The translations under genes and the position numbers were made by a program. From Cyanobacteria bacterium T3Sed10_344R1 (lineage in GTDB: Bacteria > Cyanobacteriota > Cyanobacteriia > Phormidesmidales > Phormidesmidaceae), in contig PXDR01000535.1 in assembly GCA_003566335.1 (NCBI GenBank), positions 1 through 6,765 on the forward strand: a stretch of 6,765 nucleotides of DNA, read 5' to 3'. How positions within the stretch are numbered: the first letter of the stretch is position 1; every line of letters begins with the position of its first letter. Of the stretch, positions 4,981 to 6,765 are shown piece by piece. The notes beneath the pieces are model-generated. The model ran no database searches and had not been told where the DNA came from. It saw only the letters and a program-made list of their open reading frames with translations.

Positions 4981-5568
4981 ATGGTTCAGCTTAAACAGCG
5001 TTTTCAGAGCTTTGAGGACTACCTGGCCTACGACGATGGCACGGACAACCTCTACGAGCTGTTCAATGGAGAGCTGATTGAAGTGCCGCCAGAGTCAGGA
5101 TTGAATGTCGAGATTGCGACACTTTTACTGCTTCAGCTGAGCCGCATCGTGGGCTACCGTCAAGTGAGGGGACACGGTCTAGAGCTAGAGGTGCGGGGCG
5201 AACCTCGTAACCGCTACCCTGACCTCACGATCCTGCAAGAAGAGCACATCGAGCAACTTCGGCAGCGCAATACGCTGCGCATCGACATGGAGCCGCCGAT
5301 GCTTGTGATAGAAATCGTTAGCCCAGGGGAAGTGCAGCGCAACCGCGACTACATCGCCAAGCGCCTCCAGTACCAAGATCGAGGCATCCCTGAGTACTGG
5401 ATTATCGATCCGCAAGTCTCTACAGTTTTGGTGCTAGATCTGGTGAATGGAGCCTATCAAGAGACGGCAAGCTTGCAGGGTGAGGATCAGCTGGAATCCA
5501 GCCAACTCGGTCTCCTAGACATAACAGCTCAGGGGCTGTTTGCAGCAGCTGGTTCTCCTGCGGGCTAG
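4981..5568 (+). CDS. Uma2 family protein (DUF820, PD-(D/E)XK nuclease fold)
   Basis: This 195-residue protein has the layout of the Uma2 family, which is greatly expanded in cyanobacteria and has no settled function. The N-terminal segment FEDYLAYDDG leads to YELFNGELIEVPPESG (residues 25-40), followed by a helix LNVEIATLLLLQLSRIVG. The nuclease-like core shows PD at 80-81 (RYPDLTIL), the acidic strand LVIEIVSP at 108-115 with Glu111, and Lys127 in the helix before QYQDRGIPEYWIIDP (130-144). The catalytic-type residues are present, so the fold is not obviously degenerate. The length is typical. No toxin, antitoxin or transposase gene is adjacent: it stands alone between pip and hemE, as many copies do. 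The ATG at 4981 matches the family N-terminus. Confidence 0.9.
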   Translation: MVQLKQRFQSFEDYLAYDDGTDNLYELFNGELIEVPPESGLNVEIATLLLLQLSRIVGYRQVRGHGLELEVRGEPRNRYPDLTILQEEHIEQLRQRNTLRIDMEPPMLVIEIVSPGEVQRNRDYIAKRLQYQDRGIPEYWIIDPQVSTVLVLDLVNGAYQETASLQGEDQLESSQLGLLDITAQGLFAAAGSPAG

Positions 5569-5579
5569 GGTTCGCATCC

Positions 5580-5625
5580 GCCGTGCTAGGGATACAGCTC
5601 TACAGGTATTGCCGTGCCCTACAGG
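5580..5625 (+). repeat. Imperfect duplication after the Uma2 gene
   Basis: GCCGTGC followed by CTACAGG occurs twice: at 5580-5606 with 13 bp between the two words, and at 5611-5625 with one. This looks like a short duplication with an internal deletion of 12 bp in one copy. Confidence 0.4.
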
Positions 5626-5726
5626 ACTTCAGATTTCTATAAGAAACGTTGCAAAACCGGGTGATTCAGCGGCTTCAGCGAGTTTGGACAACTGCCGATG
5701 ATAAGCTAGCGATTGCGCTTGTAGAG

Positions 5727-5782
5727 CGCTGCTGCAGAGTTGCTGCGGATAGAGTCGCGACAGAGAGTTGCGACAAGCAGCG
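5727..5782 (+). promoter_or_regulatory. Possible three-way-junction RNA or iteron cluster before hemE
   Basis: CGCTGCT (5727-5733) pairs with AGCAGCG (5776-5782). Inside, GCAG/CTGC (5734-5737 with 5743-5746) and GTCGC/GCGAC (5754-5758 with 5770-5774) form two hairpins, so the segment can fold as a closed three-way junction about 55 nt before the hemE ATG. The same stretch holds three near-identical octamers, AGAGTTGC, AGAGTCGC and AGAGTTGC, at 5736, 5751 and 5764, which could instead be protein-binding direct repeats. No known riboswitch class is recognised. Confidence 0.25.
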
Positions 5783-5836
5783 TTAACTGTTTCAGCTTTT
5801 TTTAAACCCTTACGTCAAATCACTGGTGGCATTTCA

Positions 5837-6765
5837 ATGACCGGATTGGAGACTGTTCCCCTCTTGCTCAGGGCTGCGCGTGGTGAAGCTTTGGATCGTC
5901 CCCCCGTTTGGATGATGCGCCAAGCGGGTCGCTATATGAAAGCCTACCGAGACCTGCGGGAAAAGTATCCCTCCTTTCGCGATCGCTCTGAAATTCCAGA
6001 GGTCGCCATTGAAATTTCGCTACAGCCCTGGCGCGCCTTCCAGCCCGATGGGGTGATTATGTTTTCTGACATTGTCACGCCCCTGCCTGGCATGGGCATT
6101 GACATGGACATCGCCGAAGGCAAAGGGCCAATCATTACTGACCCCATCCGCAGTCAAGCCCAAGTTGATGCCCTGCGGACGCTAGAGCCTGGGGAGTCTC
6201 TGCCCTTCATCAAGCCGATTCTGCAAGCCCTGCGCCAAGAAGTGGGCAATGCCTCCACGGTGCTGGGGTTTGTGGGTGCCCCCTGGACGCTAGCCGCCTA
6301 CGCCGTTGAAGGGAAAGGCAGCAAGACTTACTCGGTGATCAAGAACATGGCGTTCTCAGATCCGACGATTCTGCACCAGTTCCTCAGCAAACTGGCTGAC
6401 TCCATCGCCATCTATATCCGCCACCAGATTGACTGTGGTGCCCAGGTAGTGCAGATGTTCGACTCTTGGGCAGGGCAGCTTAGCCCCCAGGACTACGACA
6501 CCTTTGCCCTGCCCTATCAGCAGCAGGTGGTGCGCCAGGTGAAAGCGACCCACCCAGATACTCCGCTGATTCTGCTAGTCAGCGGCAGCGCTGGGGTGCT
6601 GGAGCGCATGGGCCGGTCTGGGGTGGATATTGTCACCGTGGACTGGTCAGTGGACATGGCGGATGCCCGCAAACGCCTAGGCTTTGACATTGGCGTGCAG
6701 GGTAACCTGGATCCTGGGGTGCTGTTTGGCTCTAAAGCCTTTATCCGCGATCGCATTCTCGACAC
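5837..6765 (+). CDS. hemE: Uroporphyrinogen decarboxylase, N-terminal part (runs off window)
   Basis: The enzyme converts uroporphyrinogen III to coproporphyrinogen III by four decarboxylations, on the shared route to heme, chlorophyll and phycobilins. The 309 visible codons are most of a protein usually about 350 residues long. Substrate-binding and catalytic motifs are intact: RQAGRYM at residues 28-34 (Arg28, Arg32), FSDI at 76-79 with the essential Asp78, Tyr155 in TLAAYAVEG and Ser210 in MFDSWAG. The late conserved His is expected beyond the right edge. The ATG at 5837 gives the standard N-terminus, with LRAARGEALDRPPVWMMRQ placed as in the family. It is preceded by a 268-nt gap and is therefore likely transcribed from its own promoter, possibly through a structured leader. 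Confidence 0.97.
   Translation, partial: MTGLETVPLLLRAARGEALDRPPVWMMRQAGRYMKAYRDLREKYPSFRDRSEIPEVAIEISLQPWRAFQPDGVIMFSDIVTPLPGMGIDMDIAEGKGPIITDPIRSQAQVDALRTLEPGESLPFIKPILQALRQEVGNASTVLGFVGAPWTLAAYAVEGKGSKTYSVIKNMAFSDPTILHQFLSKLADSIAIYIRHQIDCGAQVVQMFDSWAGQLSPQDYDTFALPYQQQVVRQVKATHPDTPLILLVSGSAGVLERMGRSGVDIVTVDWSVDMADARKRLGFDIGVQGNLDPGVLFGSKAFIRDRILD

Larger units (their letters stand above)
5569..5836 (+). other. hemE upstream region without a gene
   Basis: No ORF with coding character is visible in these 268 nt. It contains an imperfect duplication (5580-5625), a 13-bp palindrome TTTCT-ATA-AGAAA at 5634-5646 with a -10-like TATAAG, two TTCAGCG copies nine bases apart (5665 and 5674), and TTGGAC at 5684-5689 without a good -10 partner. 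Then come a cluster of AGAGTYGC motifs, a potentially structured segment (5727-5782) and a run of seven T (5797-5803). The T-run is preceded by only a poor AAGC/GCTT stem, so it is a doubtful terminator for the Uma2 gene. The hemE start is preceded by a weak GGTGG. Confidence 0.4.

Noticed and set aside
5776..5803. AAGC...GCTT plus seven T as a terminator for the Uma2 gene
   Set aside because: The stem is four pairs around a 16-nt loop, too weak to call; the T-run alone is not enough.

Overview
This is cyanobacterial chromosomal DNA. The HIP1 octamer GCGATCGC occurs eight times in 6.8 kb, where chance would give far less than one. The protein sequences of leuA, glgX, hemE and a Uma2-family gene also look cyanobacterial. 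Base composition is moderately GC-rich and even across the genes. I see no transposase, integrase, tRNA, CRISPR array or phage gene, so this reads as core chromosome with a few small accessory elements between genes. I did not find a convincing new multi-gene system; the unusual signals are in the intergenic regions and in one small gene.

Left half, minus strand, transcribed leftwards: glgX (isoamylase-type glycogen debranching enzyme, 3260-1071), then an alkyltransferase-like DNA-repair protein with Trp in place of the reactive Cys (1059-727), then the N-terminal third of leuA (2-isopropylmalate synthase, 557 to the window edge). glgX and the alkyltransferase-like gene are 11 nt apart, and the ribosome binding site of the second overlaps the stop of the first. 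leuA follows a 169-nt gap that holds its own likely promoter, an inverted heptamer pair, and a seven-codon ORF rich in branched-chain residues.

Centre, 3261-3890: a divergent regulatory region. It holds a CRP-type palindrome (3396-3411), a 15-bp palindrome beside the likely glgX start site, a possible rightward -10 box, a small gene (3512-3643, perhaps continuing in another frame to 3720) and a clear intrinsic terminator (3720-3752). After the terminator come two short tandem repeats that lead into the next gene.

Right half, plus strand: a complete prolyl iminopeptidase (3891-4841) whose stop codon lies inside a heptamer repeat, a Uma2/DUF820 PD-(D/E)XK-fold protein (4981-5568), and the first 309 codons of hemE (uroporphyrinogen decarboxylase, 5837 to the window edge). 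Before hemE is a 268-nt gap with repeated and inverted motifs that could fold into a three-way-junction RNA.

The genes belong to separate housekeeping jobs: leucine biosynthesis, glycogen breakdown, alkylation-damage recognition, peptide turnover and tetrapyrrole synthesis. They show no obvious joint pathway.
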